Shown here piece after piece: positions 41,355-53,184 of a DNA stretch of 64,000 nucleotides (within the stretch, counting starts at the first letter, position 1; every line of letters starts with the position of its first letter). This DNA comes from Trichodelitschia bisporula (lineage: Eukaryota; Ascomycota; Dothideomycetes; Phaeotrichales; Phaeotrichaceae). A program made the position numbers and the translations under genes. Below the pieces are notes generated by a model, which saw only the letters and a list, made by a program, of their open reading frames with translations, was not told the origin of the DNA and did no database searches. The stretch is taken from assembly GCA_010356995.1 (NCBI GenBank), contig ML996694.1:247224-311223 (forward strand). The letters are read 5' to 3'.

Positions 41355-43118
41355 ATGACCGCCACACCCCGGGGCGCGGTCAGCACGCACATCCCTCTCA
41401 CGCAAAACACCGCGGAAGTCCTCGAATTCCGATGCCTGTACACACACGACCTGCGCCGCAAGCAGAAGCGCTGGCAAGACGGCCTGCTACGATACCACAC
41501 CTTTAACAAGCGGATAATGGTGTATGACGACGAGCGCCACCTCGTCGGGGACGCGCATTGGAAGCGGCCCGCCCCGATTGCGACCGATGAGGAACTCACG
41601 CTCGACGCTGGCGTGCTCGTTACAGTGTCCGAGCGCGTGGGCCAGGAAATTACAGACTTAACACCGCTTTTCGAACGCCGCACATCCAACGCCGCGAACC
41701 GCGACGCCGGCCGCACACTCACGCCCCGCCCTCTCTCCCGCGCCCCACCGTCAAAGCACGTGTCCCTATCCACCCTGCTCGGCGGCCCGAAGGGCATCGG
41801 TAAGGCTGCGCTGCCGACCCGCTCACCGTACGATGCCCGCCATGCTGACGCCAGCGACGGGCCGCAGGCTAAGCGCCGCCGCCTGGATTCTCTGCCGTCA
41901 AGTCCCGCGTACACTCTGCGCCCACAACCCGCCGTCCCCGGCTGCAGCTCGGCCGAGTTGGTGGTTGATCTGGTGTCCAGTGGTGGAGCGCCGCCTACGT
42001 CGCCAATTCGTGCGGCGCCGGTACCGAGGATCAAGACGCCAGCAGCGAGACCGTTTGCGCCACCGGCGAGGCCGCTTGAGCCAGCAGCGAGACCTACTGA
42101 GCCAGCTGCGAGACCACTAGAGTCAGTTGCGAGACCGACTATACCAGCTCGGGAGAGAACCGGCATACCTGGACCTGCACATCCCGTCGGCCCGGTTTCG
42201 GATTTTGCAGCGACGCGTCCCGCCAATTCACGTGCCGGTCTTGCAGTTCCAGCTCCAGCACCTGCACGGCCCGCATACGCGCCTCCGGACGTCACCATCA
42301 CCCGTGCAAAAACACTACCGAACCCCCCGGCTCCAAAGCCGACGAGAACCCCACACTGCGAGCCTGAAACCGGGCCCGAACTCGAACTCGAACCCGCCCA
42401 ATCCCCTCCAGCACCACTCCCCGCCCAACCACGCAGCCGAGCTCGCAAGTCCACAGCTCAGCAAACCGCGCCCTCTGTCATAGAACTCGAATCCGAACCC
42501 GAACCCCCAGCCCCTCCCGTCCCGAAACCGCGTGGTCGACCGCGCAAGACCCCGGCTCAGCACACCGCACCCTCCGCCGCAGCAGCCAAACTCGCAACAG
42601 CAGCAGCCAAACGTAAAGCTGCGCAGATAACCAAACCCCCTTCTGAACCACCCAAACCCCCCCCTCCCCCTTCCACACGCAACCCCCGCGCCCGCCCCCT
42701 GCGCCTCATGTCCGGCGGGCGGCCGACGCTGCTCTGCGCCCAGCCCCCGGCGTCGCGCACAAAACCCGCCGCGCCGAGAAGTGCGCCTACCGAATATGTA
42801 GACTTGGATTTCGACTTAGACTCGCCTTCTCCGCCGCGGGCGCGCACGGCCCGTGGCGGTGTTGGGAAAGGGAAGGAGCAAGGAAGGGTGCAAGGAAGGG
42901 AGCAAGAGGCTGGGAAGGCAGGCACGCCTCCCCCAGCAGGAACAGGCTCGACATCGTACGGCACGCCACGCGCGTCTGATTTTCCACCTTCGACGACGGT
43001 GCCGGTGTGTAAGCTCCCATTGGCGGGGGCGTGGACTGTTGAGGCGACGGATTTGTTTGAGTGGCGGCCGCCGGATTGGGAGAGGAGGGTTGCGCGGGAG
43101 GTGGAGAGTGATGGGTAG
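41355..43118 (+). CDS. Mte1/Dbl2/ZGRF1-type protein (DUF2439 domain)
   Basis: Nuclear protein related to yeast Mte1, fission yeast Dbl2 and the N-terminus of human ZGRF1, which partner the Mph1/FANCM-type helicase in recombination and crossover control. Single exon, 587 residues from ATG 41355 (CACCATGACC); the open frame before it looks like leader. The DUF2439 domain lies at about residues 20-105: VLEFRCLYTHDLRRKQKRWQ, then DGLLRYHTFNKRIMVYDDERHLVGDAHW. The middle is a long disordered Pro/Ala/Arg-rich region with a repeated AARP-EPAARP pattern and two AT-hook-like KPRGRPRK stretches. The C-terminal GAWTVEATDLFEWRPP is a short conserved end seen in fungal homologues. There is no helicase domain, as expected for the fungal form. 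Confidence 0.8.
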   Translation: MTATPRGAVSTHIPLTQNTAEVLEFRCLYTHDLRRKQKRWQDGLLRYHTFNKRIMVYDDERHLVGDAHWKRPAPIATDEELTLDAGVLVTVSERVGQEITDLTPLFERRTSNAANRDAGRTLTPRPLSRAPPSKHVSLSTLLGGPKGIGKAALPTRSPYDARHADASDGPQAKRRRLDSLPSSPAYTLRPQPAVPGCSSAELVVDLVSSGGAPPTSPIRAAPVPRIKTPAARPFAPPARPLEPAARPTEPAARPLESVARPTIPARERTGIPGPAHPVGPVSDFAATRPANSRAGLAVPAPAPARPAYAPPDVTITRAKTLPNPPAPKPTRTPHCEPETGPELELEPAQSPPAPLPAQPRSRARKSTAQQTAPSVIELESEPEPPAPPVPKPRGRPRKTPAQHTAPSAAAAKLATAAAKRKAAQITKPPSEPPKPPPPPSTRNPRARPLRLMSGGRPTLLCAQPPASRTKPAAPRSAPTEYVDLDFDLDSPSPPRARTARGGVGKGKEQGRVQGREQEAGKAGTPPPAGTGSTSYGTPRASDFPPSTTVPVCKLPLAGAWTVEATDLFEWRPPDWERRVAREVESDG

Positions 43119-43462
43119 TTGGGATAGGTATCACGTCTTTTTGAGATCATTTCGGGATTGAAAAAGCAGGAACGGGGCATTTGACGATTCTGCATGGAGA
43201 TCCCGGAAGCATGATCACTTTGGGTTGGAAGTAGACGAGGCTCGTTCGATCTAGCTATGAAGAAACGCAATACAAGTCGCGCTGTGTCTAGCCGCGAACA
43301 CAATGCCTGGTATCCCGTGCGCCTATGCCCCTTAACGCCCTGTATGCACCATTGAACCCAATGCCCGAGACGTGCGAACAAACGATTATGTCCAACCCTC
43401 TTTCAGAGATCTTCTAAGCCGCTCCATGCGATGCTAGATCCCACCCATGCCCATGCCAGAGC
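43119..43462. other. Intergenic between convergent genes
   Basis: No gene is seen. It holds the 3' ends of the Mte1-type gene and the ClC gene. Confidence 0.6.
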
Positions 43463-46392
43463 CTACGTGTGCGGCTCCTCTAAGTCTTTGATGTACTTGA
43501 CAAACGCCTTCTTGTGCACCTGGTCCCATTAGCCGCATCCCCAACACACACACATCTTACTCACCAATCCCGCATATTTCCCATCCCTCAACACACAAAT
43601 ATACCGCAGTCCCAACTTAACAAAGCACTCATAGACCAAATCCATCGGAGAGCGCACATCGAGCGCAACGGGTGCCTGTCCTTGTTAGCACCAATCCAAA
43701 TCCCAAACCAAGCATCACACAACTCACCCGATCAATAAAGTTCGTAAAATCCGTCGGATCAGCCCCCCTAGCCGCCCCGTCCTCCTCCTCCCACGCACCC
43801 CGCCCATCCGCCTCCATCAGACACAGGCTATTATCCTCGTTCTCCAGCCGATCAAGCGCAAACTCCAGATCCGGCGCCGGGATCAGGCCGACCAGCACAC
43901 CCTCCTTGACAATCGGCAACCCGCCATCCAATTCGCCCGACATGTGCAGCACCTCGAGCAACTCGCGCAACTGGTGCGCAGCCACAAGCGGACTATGACT
44001 AACATCAAGAATACGATCTTCCCGCACACGCTTCGAGACAATATCCCCCAACTCATTCGTAAACAGCGGACGCATCTTGTTATCCAAAAACGGGTAGCTG
44101 TTCATATCCGTCAGTAAATCGTAAATGGACAGCGGCTCCAGCGCATCCGCCGTCCACTTGCTGACCAGCACGCCGATGCTGAATGGGAGGACATGGTCGA
44201 GGCTGCCGGTGAGTTCGAAGAGGATAACCGCGAGCGTGACGCTGAGCCGTGTGATACCGCACATTGTGGCTCCGGCGCCGACCATGGCGTACACGCCGGG
44301 CACGACGCACATCTCGGGTGCGTCGGCGGGGGAGCAGGAGCCGAAGAGGCCGGTGTGCGAGTAGTTCAGCGCGAGGTACTGCACTATGTGCCCGACGATG
44401 CGGCCTAGCAAGCCGCCGACGACCATGGAGGGAACGTAGATGCCGGCCGGGACCTTAATGCCGAAGGTGATGGTCGTGAGGAAGGCCTTCACGATAAACG
44501 CCCAGGCGAGATACCAAAGCGTCGTGGGGATCATGTCAACGGTAGGACAGAGCCCGATGGCGGTGTCGCTAAACGTGTCGCAGGGAGATGCGAGCTCAAA
44601 GAGCAGTTCCGTGACGGGGAGGCGCGTGTAGCGGTTCCACCAGCTTACGAGGGCGGTGACGAGGGCAACGAGGACGACTTCGGCGAGGGGGTAGGTCTTG
44701 ATGATGTGGAAGCGGCGGAAGGTGAGGGCCCAGAAGCGGGTGGCTTTGATGAAGAGGGCGCCGATGAGGCCGCCTAGCACACCGACGAGGATGAAGCCGA
44801 TCATTTCGAAGAATTGCCAGTCGGTTAGGTAGCGTACTTCGAAGAGGACGATTTTGTTCGTGCCGTAGGGGTTGAGGAATTTGAGGGATAGGGCCGCGAC
44901 CTAGTTGGTAGGTTAGAAGACAGCGTGGGAAGCAGAGTTTGGAGCAACTTACTATGCAGCAGAAGAATGTCCGGAACAGCGTCTTGGGGGGGAAGTAGTA
45001 GCTCACTTCCTCCAGGCTGAAGAGAACACCGGCGATGGGCGCGCCGAAAGCCACGGCAACGCCGCTCGCCGCACTGGCACTCAGCGCCTCACGCCGTTTA
45101 GCGTCATTGTTATGGTACTTCGAGAACAGACGGCAGGCGATGTTCCCGACGCAGGTGGCTATGTGCACAAATGGACCCTCCTTGCCGACGCTGAGCCCAG
45201 AGGCAACGCTAAGAATCAGTCCTAGCGTCTTGATGACCAGCGTCTTGACACCGAGATAGCCGTGCAGCACGAAGCCGCTGACGATGACCTTGATCTCCGC
45301 CACGCCACTTCCAGCAGCCGAGTAGTACACCATAGGCGGGCGCTGCTGCGTTTCGGCGTAGATTTGGTGCGGGCTTAGGGAGCCATCCTTACTCCGCTTT
45401 CGGGACTCGCGGTTGCGGTTTTCGGCCGCGAGGTTCTCATCAAGCGTCGAGAGGCGGACGTTGGATGGGATGACGGTCTTGGTTAGCATCGTTAGCACGC
45501 AGGAAGCAGACGCCAACAGCACAACCATGACAATGTAGCCTGCAAAATCGATCCACGGTGCATCAACATGTTTCGATATGAAGACCTCCGACCACCGCCG
45601 CCAATCGTCGCAGCTGGTCGTGCCGTCACAGCACTTCTTCTTGTTCAGGGCCCACGAATAGCTGCAGTAGCCGGATTTGTAGTCGAACATCAGACCCTCG
45701 GCCACATTGACGAAGAAAGCGACGCAGGCCGTAATGCAGCCGATGATGGCGACGAGAATCCACCCTTGGACCGAGTCGAACATCTGGGCCAACCTGCCCC
45801 GCCACCCACTGCGACTGCGCAGCTCCTTGAGCCGATACGCATCGGCAATATTATCGTGCACCCAGTCCGTCGACGTGAACTGGTCGTACCAGGCACGTTC
45901 GTCAATGTAGAACGAGTGCTTCGACGCCTGCAAGTTGGATTCTGGCTCGTCAATACGCGCACTCTCGGCACCAAACCCAACCGACTCACGTTCCGCATCT
46001 CGACTAGCACTGCGGTCCGCGACGAGGGCATTCACCAGCCGCTTGCTGAACGAGCCCTGGCGGCGGTGGTGGCGAATGCGCAGACTCGCCGTCATACTGT
46101 TTATCCTATGTGGTCCCGGCCGCGGCGTACCGGGCATGGAACTGGAGATGCTGCGGTACGGGCGGCCATCGGTGTGGTCGAGCAGACTCGAGGTCTCGTC
46201 GACATGCCCAACGGTCCAGGCGGAGCGGGAGCGACGTGTAGCGGCGGGGGAGGGGGGTCCGCCGGCGCCATCGCGGTGGCCTTCACGGCGGTAGCCGAAC
46301 TCGAGGACCTCGTCGGAGTCGTTGTTGTCGGAGTCGTTGACGCTCCGCTCGTGTAGACTCCGATGTGGAGAGGAGGACTTGGATGTAGGCAT
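43463..46392 (-). CDS. gef1: ClC-type chloride/proton exchanger (Gef1-like)
   Basis: Endosomal or Golgi ClC antiporter that balances charge for vesicle acidification and copper loading of oxidases (known for Gef1). Exons 44953-46392, 43728-44900, 43565-43675 and 43463-43519; introns of 52, 52 and 45 bases. Product 926 residues from ATG 46390-46392. The frame runs upstream to 46452, but the start MPTSKSSS is more typical. A cytosolic N-terminus of about 210 residues is followed by the ClC core: GSGVAEIK at about 361-368, the gating-glutamate motif GKEGPFVH with Glu405, then VPAGIYVPSM. The glutamate in FSLEEVSYYF supports H+ exchange rather than a channel. Two CBS domains end the protein (YPFLDNKMRPLF..., then DVRSPMDLVYECFVKLGLRY...VHKKAFVKYI). 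The last exon encodes only 18 residues. Confidence 0.88.
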
Positions 46393-47721
46393 GGTTGAGG
46401 GAGAGCGAGAGTGGAGCGAGGGGTTGATAGTGCAGGTTGTGGCACAGGGCACACCGGGATATTGAGTGAGCTGTGAGGGCCGATTGTCTCAGTAAGGCGT
46501 CATGCAGGCTGGGGTCATTGGGACGCACAGTGGCACGCGGGACTTCTCGGCGAGGTTATCTGTGTACCGCGACTCCAAGTATATGGTAGGTGATGTCGGG
46601 TGTGAGGGGTGGAAGAGAATGGTCGTTTAAAAGCAGCGGAGGAGGACCCGGCGGGGTCACTACATTCCTGGGTTCTGGGAAGGCCTCGATATCCTGAACT
46701 CCGGATGACACAACAAAGGGAGAGTCTTGGGCAAGGAGACCAATGCAAGAGGCCGGTGATGATGCTTTAGTGAGGATCTTGAGTGGTTAGGTATCGACAC
46801 TTGTTGCATAAACAAGAGATCAGCCAGCCAACCCGCCAACGCAGCTGTGATCAACGATAGGCTGACGCGTTCGGAGGACAAGGGCCAAGCATGAAGCCAA
46901 GCCATGAGGATGACAAGAGGGACGGCCCGAGGCTTTTCATCGCTTCAAGCCAGCACGCATCTGAGAAACGCGCGCTTCACCTCGTCTGCTTAAACTTTGT
47001 TGCGGACCTGTCCAGCACTTCTTTCGTTTCGCTTCGGACAGACCGCCTTTGGGCATACCCGCAGGATGTGGAGCATGGCGCGGCACGTGTGCGTCTACCG
47101 CGCTTGCATGCCGGGTGGTCAGCGGGGAGTACTCCGTAGCACGGGCGTTTTAGCTCCTACGGTACGGCAACCTCACCCCGCAACGTGACACCTTCATGGC
47201 CTTGTTCTCCATGGAATTCGGCTTCTACTATGCTTAACCTCTTTTCCATAAGCGCGATGCGGCTATAAGCGGCAGCCCGTGCAGACAGAGTCCATAAGAC
47301 CATCCTCCGGTCTCGACTTCCCCACACCTCCACAACACACGACCGGTATCAGCTCCACCATCTCCGTCAGCCCCATCAGCTTCCACATCTACCGTACAGT
47401 CTACCCCACAAAGGGCCATGCAAACGATGCAATGGGTTAGGCATGGCTTAACACCCTGCGTGACTGCACCCTGTGACATCAGTGCCTTGCATAAAGTCTC
47501 GTGATTTGCGCGACGTCCCATCCTTGTTCCATCCCCAAGCCATCAAGTGCCCTCTGTTTCCGTCGGTTAGCGCTAAACGCGGAAGAAAGCATGATAGGGC
47601 CTTAACAGGACCTGCCATGTCCGTCTCAACTGCGGAAAATACCGCTACTTGTACAGGATCATATATCACCGTTCGCACCTTATTCTCCTAACAACTTGTA
47701 TATCTGACAGTTCTCGCGATA
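46393..47721. other. Divergent intergenic region
   Basis: No gene is seen. It holds the promoter and leader of the ClC gene (minus) and of the esterase gene (plus). No repeat structure is evident. Confidence 0.55.
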
Positions 47722-48753
47722 ATGGGTTCGGCCTTTTCGTGTCCCGTCTCGGTAATACAAGCCTCACGTCGTACAATGCTGCAGCTAACACGAGCAGCCT
47801 GGGCTGTATGAGCAATTCCTTTTGTTTGGCGATTCTATCACCGAATTTTCCGAAAAGCAAGATGTGGGCTTCGGCTTTGCGCCTGCCCTTCGATATGGTA
47901 TCTACATCTTCCAGGCCTATCTAGCACAAGCTAATGCACCTATTAACAGCTTATATACGCCGCCTTGAAGTAGTTAATCGCGGACTAAGGTGTGCCACTC
48001 ACCAGCTCGCCGAGCCAGACTAACCTAGCAGCGGCTACAATACGGCCATGGCCCTAAAAGTGATAGATCGCGTTATACCTAAACCATGCGAAGCGAGAGT
48101 TCGCCTTATGGTAAGAAGAAGAGCCGATTCTCATGTCTTCCATCCTAACCTACAGACCATCTTCTTCGGCGCAAACGACTCCTGCTTCCCAACCGAGCGC
48201 AGCAACCAATGCGTCCCGCTGCCCGACTTCAAGGCCAATCTGATCAAAATCGTGCGCCATCCGGCTGTGACCGCCCATGCGTCACGCATAGTACTCATTA
48301 CACCGCCGCCAATCGACGAACGCACGCAGCAGGCCGTCGATCTGACTAAAGGATTTGCTCTGCGGCGGAGTGCCGAGAACACCCGGCGGTATGCTGAAGC
48401 GGTATGCGAGGTTGGTAAGGAGCTTGGCCTGCCGGTCCTCGATCTATGGTCCATCTTCATGCTCCAGGCGGGATGGAAGCCGGAGGCGGAGAAGCCGTTG
48501 CCCGGGTCATTGGATGAGGCGCCGAACGAGGAGTTGGCTCGGTTGCTGATCGATGGTGAGTTTGGTCGTTAGATCAGTTTTTGGGTGCTGATTGGAACAA
48601 GGTCTGCATTTAACCCCAGCGGGGTATCAGTTGATGTACGACCAGTTCAATGTTGTGTTGGCCCAGGCATATCCAACTGAGGTTCCAACAAGACTGCCGT
48701 ACATTCTGCCGCGATGGGACGACGAAGGGGCTTGGAGTAACTTTCCTTCATAG
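47722..48753 (+). CDS. iah1: Isoamyl acetate-hydrolysing esterase Iah1 (SGNH/GDSL)
   Basis: Small SGNH hydrolase that cleaves acetate esters such as isoamyl acetate in yeast. Six exons: 47722-47751, 47798-47897, 47950-47989, 48032-48110, 48156-48555 and 48602-48753; introns of 46, 52, 42, 45 and 46 bases. Product 266 residues. SGNH blocks: QFLLFGDSITEFS (nucleophile Ser23), NRGLSGYNT (Gly block), TIFFGANDS (Asn block) and DGLHLTPAGY (catalytic Asp and His). The blocks fall on different exons, so single-frame reading sees only the middle part. The last intron ends in AAG, needed to join GLHLTPAGY in frame. No signal peptide is present, so it is probably cytosolic. The first exon (10 residues) is the least certain part, but its intron has good donor, branch and acceptor sites. 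Confidence 0.82.
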
Positions 48754-49784
48754 CTCTGTACGGTAGTCGAGTGATTGGTTGTTGCATGACTCGATGCGTG
48801 TCTAAACATTTTTTCGTCGTCTGTTTGCGTCCGTCAGCCTAATTGATTTTGATCATACCACGCCAACTGAGACAAAGAAAGGCAACCACAAATCAAGTGA
48901 AGGGCCCATTTGATGGAAAGGGACACAAGAATCTGTTGTGAACACTAACTGCTGAGCTTCATGTTGGAACTGGTAGCGAGGATAAAGGTAGCTATTTGCT
49001 ACAAATGTCTCTACATAGCCGGTGTTCCTGGCGCGGGCAAGCAAAGGCGCAACCAAGAGATATCAATGGGAGTTCATCACAATCACCACTCGACATGATC
49101 GATTGCTGGAAAGACAGACCCATCTACTAGTACCGCAATGGGGAGAACAAAGCAAGAACACTCAACATGTGGCGCGCTGCCTTGGTGCCTCAAACGACCC
49201 CCCTTCCACCACACAAGCTGCACGTCTGCGCGGATGTAACACACCCAGAGGTTGAACCACGTCCTCATTATCGCTCAACAACACCGACCCCAACACCGCC
49301 ACCGCCATCTGCAACATCTTTCACTCGACACCTAGCAAATTTTGCTACGCCATCAGATTATCGCGAACCTCATTGTCTCTGCGCGCTAGAATCTCGCCAG
49401 AAGCATCTCCGCTCCCATCTCGCCTCCCCCCCGCAGTCTTCACGCCCTCTCTCCCGATCCCGTCGCGACGCCATCACAACTTGCTTTCGGCCTTCACCAC
49501 GCGTGTACAGCACTCTGCCCGCTACCTCTCATCCATTCGCATCCATCTGAACCTTTACAATCTTGCGCGGGATTCAAATCACGTCACGACAGCGGGTTGC
49601 GCTCGGTTAGGACACATAGGCCACCCGCGGCGTCTTGCCGTCCGTTGGTCTCGGAGTGGGAGGGTCGTCGCCGTGGGGGAAGAGTTCTCGCAGCGGTAAA
49701 TCAAGCCACCTACTCCAGTCGCAATCTGTCCCCGCAAGGCAGAGTGAGAGGAGGCGTACGTCCCGATGAGCTGAGGGTGCGGCG
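48754..49784. other. Intergenic, leader of next gene
   Basis: No gene is seen. The C-rich section from about 49260 to 49560 resembles a fungal promoter or leader of the gene starting at 49785. Confidence 0.55.
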
Positions 49785-51560
49785 ATGGACCCGCAGAGTG
49801 CACCTTTCACCCCCCGAGACGACCTGTGGCGCTTCCAGACCGACGTGCTGCGCATGCAACAGACGCAGCAGGAGCACGCCGAACGATTGCTACGGTTGGA
49901 GCGCAAGCAGGAGGACGATGCGAGGATGAAGTCGGTGTGGGGTACTTCTTCGCCCTTCCCGGGCGTGCTTGCTGGCACGCCTCAGCAAGGTGAGCCAGAA
50001 CTTCTCAAACGCGTTTTGGGCGTTCTAAACAATGGCACAGTGCCGCTGCGGCAGCCGCCGGTGGATGCCTTCAACGGCTTTGATGATGAGTCGTCAACCA
50101 ACCTCATCGGAAGCCTGCACTTGGATGCTGATGAGGAGCCACGCCGCACAGGTGCTACCTCCCGTGCGAACAGTGTCCGTTTCGATGAAACCGCCAACCA
50201 AGGCCACTGGTCCCACGCGTCGCGCTCGTCCATCGACCTCATTCCGCGCGCCAGCAGCAGCCTCAGCGCACATCCACTGATGGAGCGGACGTACTCCCAC
50301 AAGTCGGACGGCAGACAGAGCTCGGCCGGGCACTCGGTGCACTCGGCGACGTCGGGCCGTGCCAATAGTCTGGGGCTCGACACGCTGTTCAGCGCGTTCG
50401 ATGCACCAGCTGTCGCGCCCGGCATGTTTGTTCTAGGGCCGGTCCCGTCCATCATCCGCTGCTGGTTGACAACGACGTTCAAGCACGATTCACTTCTGTA
50501 TGCGGCCGTATGTACGGGGTCATATACATCGTATGTCGACAGACGGTTGGTGAACGCTCTAGGCCTGACCGATCGTGTACGCGTTGAAGGTGGGCACACG
50601 AACAAACTCAAGCTCTCAGTTTACCTGCCGGAAGCTGTCACGCGCACTCCGTCGTCAAGCGTAAGCAGTATCACGCCCCAGTTACCCGCCATCACCGTGG
50701 ACTTTACGGTGGTGACGCGTCTCGATGAAAACGATAGGTCAATTCAGATCTTCATTGGCAGTGACACGCTCCGCACGCACAGCGCCGACATCCTGTTCTC
50801 GTCCAATACAATCACCATGTTCGATGACGACCGCTGCAAGCTGTCCGTTCCCATGGTCCGTCCCGAGGATGAACGCAGCTTCAATGGCCTATTCCTGAGC
50901 AGCCGCGATACACAAGCCATGGAAGCGGCTCGAAAGGCCGCCAGCATGCTCACGGACCAGGAACTGCTGAACGGTCTCCGCCAATCTGTCCCGCTTGACA
51001 CTCGTCAGGACGCTAGCAGCCTTAAATCATCGCAAAGTTCCCTCGCCCCAGCCGCTGACATCGCCTCCAAGCGCGATGAACCCGCCGACACGCTCCCACC
51101 CCTTGGCACCATCAATACAAACTCCGAGTCCAAGCCGGCAGGTCCGACCAGCGCCCCCGCGCGCCCCGGCCCGTCTCCTGCTATCTGGAGCAACTGGCGC
51201 CGCGACGACAAGACCGCCGCTCCCGACGCGAAGTCCGGCGTGCCGCGCCGCGAGGGCATCAAGGTCCTGCGTCCCCTCAAGCCGGCCGCTCGCACCATCT
51301 CGTCCAACAGCGTGGCTACTACGACCACTGTCGGCGGAGCAGCTAGTCCCGCCGCGTCGACTGCTTCCACATCGGGGGCGGGCCAGTCGCGCTTCTTCGA
51401 CGACGGGAGGCGGCGTACGAGCCTGGATAAGGATGAGGGCAAGGCGAATGGGCGCGAGAATGTGGGTAAGGAGGGTGCTGCGGCTGCGGGGACGGCGGGC
51501 AAGCCGCGTGGTGCGAATCCTGTTGGGGGAGCGTCGGCGTTTGCTTGGTTGGCCAAGTAG
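49785..51560 (+). CDS. Hypothetical protein with retropepsin-like fold
   Basis: Single exon, 591 residues, function unknown. Residues 14-48 are a likely coiled coil (LWRFQTDVLRMQQTQQEHAE...). Residues 50-205 are disordered. Residues about 214-356 look like a retropepsin-like beta fold. LLYAAVCTGSYTSYVDRRLV (238-255) followed by NALGL matches the flap-proximal 'xx-D-T/S-G-A...LV..LGL' pattern. IFIGSDTLRTHSADILFSSN (322-341) with TITM matches the later 'G-x-D-x-L...D....T-x-x' pattern of that fold. In this alignment the usual catalytic aspartate position is Cys243, so I expect a non-proteolytic or altered domain. The C-terminal 200 residues are Ser/Ala/Thr-rich. This reads as an ordinary host gene: intact, codon use like its neighbours. 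Weak alternatives are other strand-rich folds. Confidence 0.6.
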   Translation: MDPQSAPFTPRDDLWRFQTDVLRMQQTQQEHAERLLRLERKQEDDARMKSVWGTSSPFPGVLAGTPQQGEPELLKRVLGVLNNGTVPLRQPPVDAFNGFDDESSTNLIGSLHLDADEEPRRTGATSRANSVRFDETANQGHWSHASRSSIDLIPRASSSLSAHPLMERTYSHKSDGRQSSAGHSVHSATSGRANSLGLDTLFSAFDAPAVAPGMFVLGPVPSIIRCWLTTTFKHDSLLYAAVCTGSYTSYVDRRLVNALGLTDRVRVEGGHTNKLKLSVYLPEAVTRTPSSSVSSITPQLPAITVDFTVVTRLDENDRSIQIFIGSDTLRTHSADILFSSNTITMFDDDRCKLSVPMVRPEDERSFNGLFLSSRDTQAMEAARKAASMLTDQELLNGLRQSVPLDTRQDASSLKSSQSSLAPAADIASKRDEPADTLPPLGTINTNSESKPAGPTSAPARPGPSPAIWSNWRRDDKTAAPDAKSGVPRREGIKVLRPLKPAARTISSNSVATTTTVGGAASPAASTASTSGAGQSRFFDDGRRRTSLDKDEGKANGRENVGKEGAAAAGTAGKPRGANPVGGASAFAWLAK

Positions 51561-53184
51561 AGGCGCTTTCGCTTCTCGGATGGGATGGATTTGGGTCTAG
51601 GTTGGATGGTCGGATTTGGGGCTGGAACTGCGGGCGTGTGTTCGGGGCTAGTTTGAGTGAGACGAGAAGTATTATGGTGTATGTCACGGGCTATGCGGAT
51701 AGTGTAGAATCACTTGTGACTGCGAATGGAGGGGAGTGCAGTGACGTCGGTATGCCGTGACCTTGACACAGCGGCCCCTCTTCCACGCTGCTCCCCGGCG
51801 CGGCGTTTCAGCTCAACGTGCAGAGTGTCGTGTAATGTTTGTGTTCTGGACGGGACGGCTGGTGGAAGATTCTGGGTGACGGGTATTTGGTGATTGATGA
51901 ATGCTTTGTGGTGATGCCAAAGGGAATAGTTACATAGGCGTCGGGTAAAGGTGCATTTCCCAAAGGAAGCAACTGCGGCACTCTCCACTTCCAGCCGCCC
52001 TTCACTAACATCCTCCTCCTTGATTCAGTGTCAAGATCATCCTCGACGCCAGAGACAGGAAGCTTTTCAGATCTCTTGAACCCCATGTTTGTCTAGGCTC
52101 TTTCTACGCAGCCTGAAGTCTCGGACGTCCGCTTGAGGGACTGCGGTGAACAAAGCTAGACGCGCGCAAGGGGCGCTTATCGTGGTCACAAAACGCACCG
52201 TCTTAGGCTGGACAAAGACTGCTAAAGGTGTTGGATTAGGCATTATTCATCCATTCCTTCTCTGGCTAGCTGAGAGCAAATATCTAAAGCACAGCTCCGG
52301 GTAGTTGAGAGTTGAGAAGAGAAGACGAGGCTCAGCTCCGTCAAGACGACAGCTTCTTTGCCTGCGTCTAAACGGGCCCATCTTTCACGTATCCACCGCG
52401 TGCCTGCCGCTTTGGGTCTCGCCCTCCCCTCACGCTCACTTCTCATTATTCAAGGCGGACTGCGCACCTTACGCTCCTCCTCACCAAGCAAAAGCACCCA
52501 AGACCTTGCAAGCCAAACACAACCCATCCCCTCCACCCCCCACCCACCCACAATCCCATCACCTGTTACACTCCCACCTGCACAACCCTACCCATTCACC
52601 TGCAAATCGTCCTGTCATACCTTTTATTCAGCGCTCCTTTTCACCTGTACAGGTCTCCCAACAACCCATAGCGCGTCTCTTCGCGTCCCTACATCGCCCT
52701 TCTGCCACTCACTGCACCTTCGACACCTGCTTCTCCGCCACCACTTCTCCGCACTTCTTCCACCATCGTCGCCGTCGCGCACCACCAGCCGGCTGGACGC
52801 GAGCGCCTCCGCACCTCCGGAGCCGCTCCCGCCCACCGACAACCCGCCAACATCACGGCTCCAAAGAAGCGAAAGTTAGCCCGAGAGCAGGCCCAAGAGT
52901 TGAGCAGCAGCGGAAGCGACCGAACCACAGCGAGCACGGCCAGTAGCAGCTGTGCACCAGGCGCTGCCCACGGCGTCCCGGACAGCCATTCTGCCGGCCC
53001 GAACACATTCACCTCCGCAAATCCCTCCCACCCCACCGCGAACGTCAAATTCCACATTCCCGCTTCCCGCGACGCCCGCACCCGCAAAGACCGCCCCGTC
53101 CCCACTTTGCGTCTGTCTCTAGATTCCGACGCCGCCAACTCCCCTTCCGCCGCCTGCGCCGACTTGTCCCTCGACGACGGCGCC
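51561..53184. other. Intergenic, and open frame without ATG before the deubiquitinase
   Basis: No separate gene is seen. From about 52.3 kb the plus strand is C/T-rich. From about 52690 to 53184 the deubiquitinase frame stays open and reads protein-like in part (ANITAPKKRKLAREQAQEL near 52847-52903), but I find no ATG in that frame. It may be coding through an upstream exon I could not place, or leader sequence. Confidence 0.5.
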
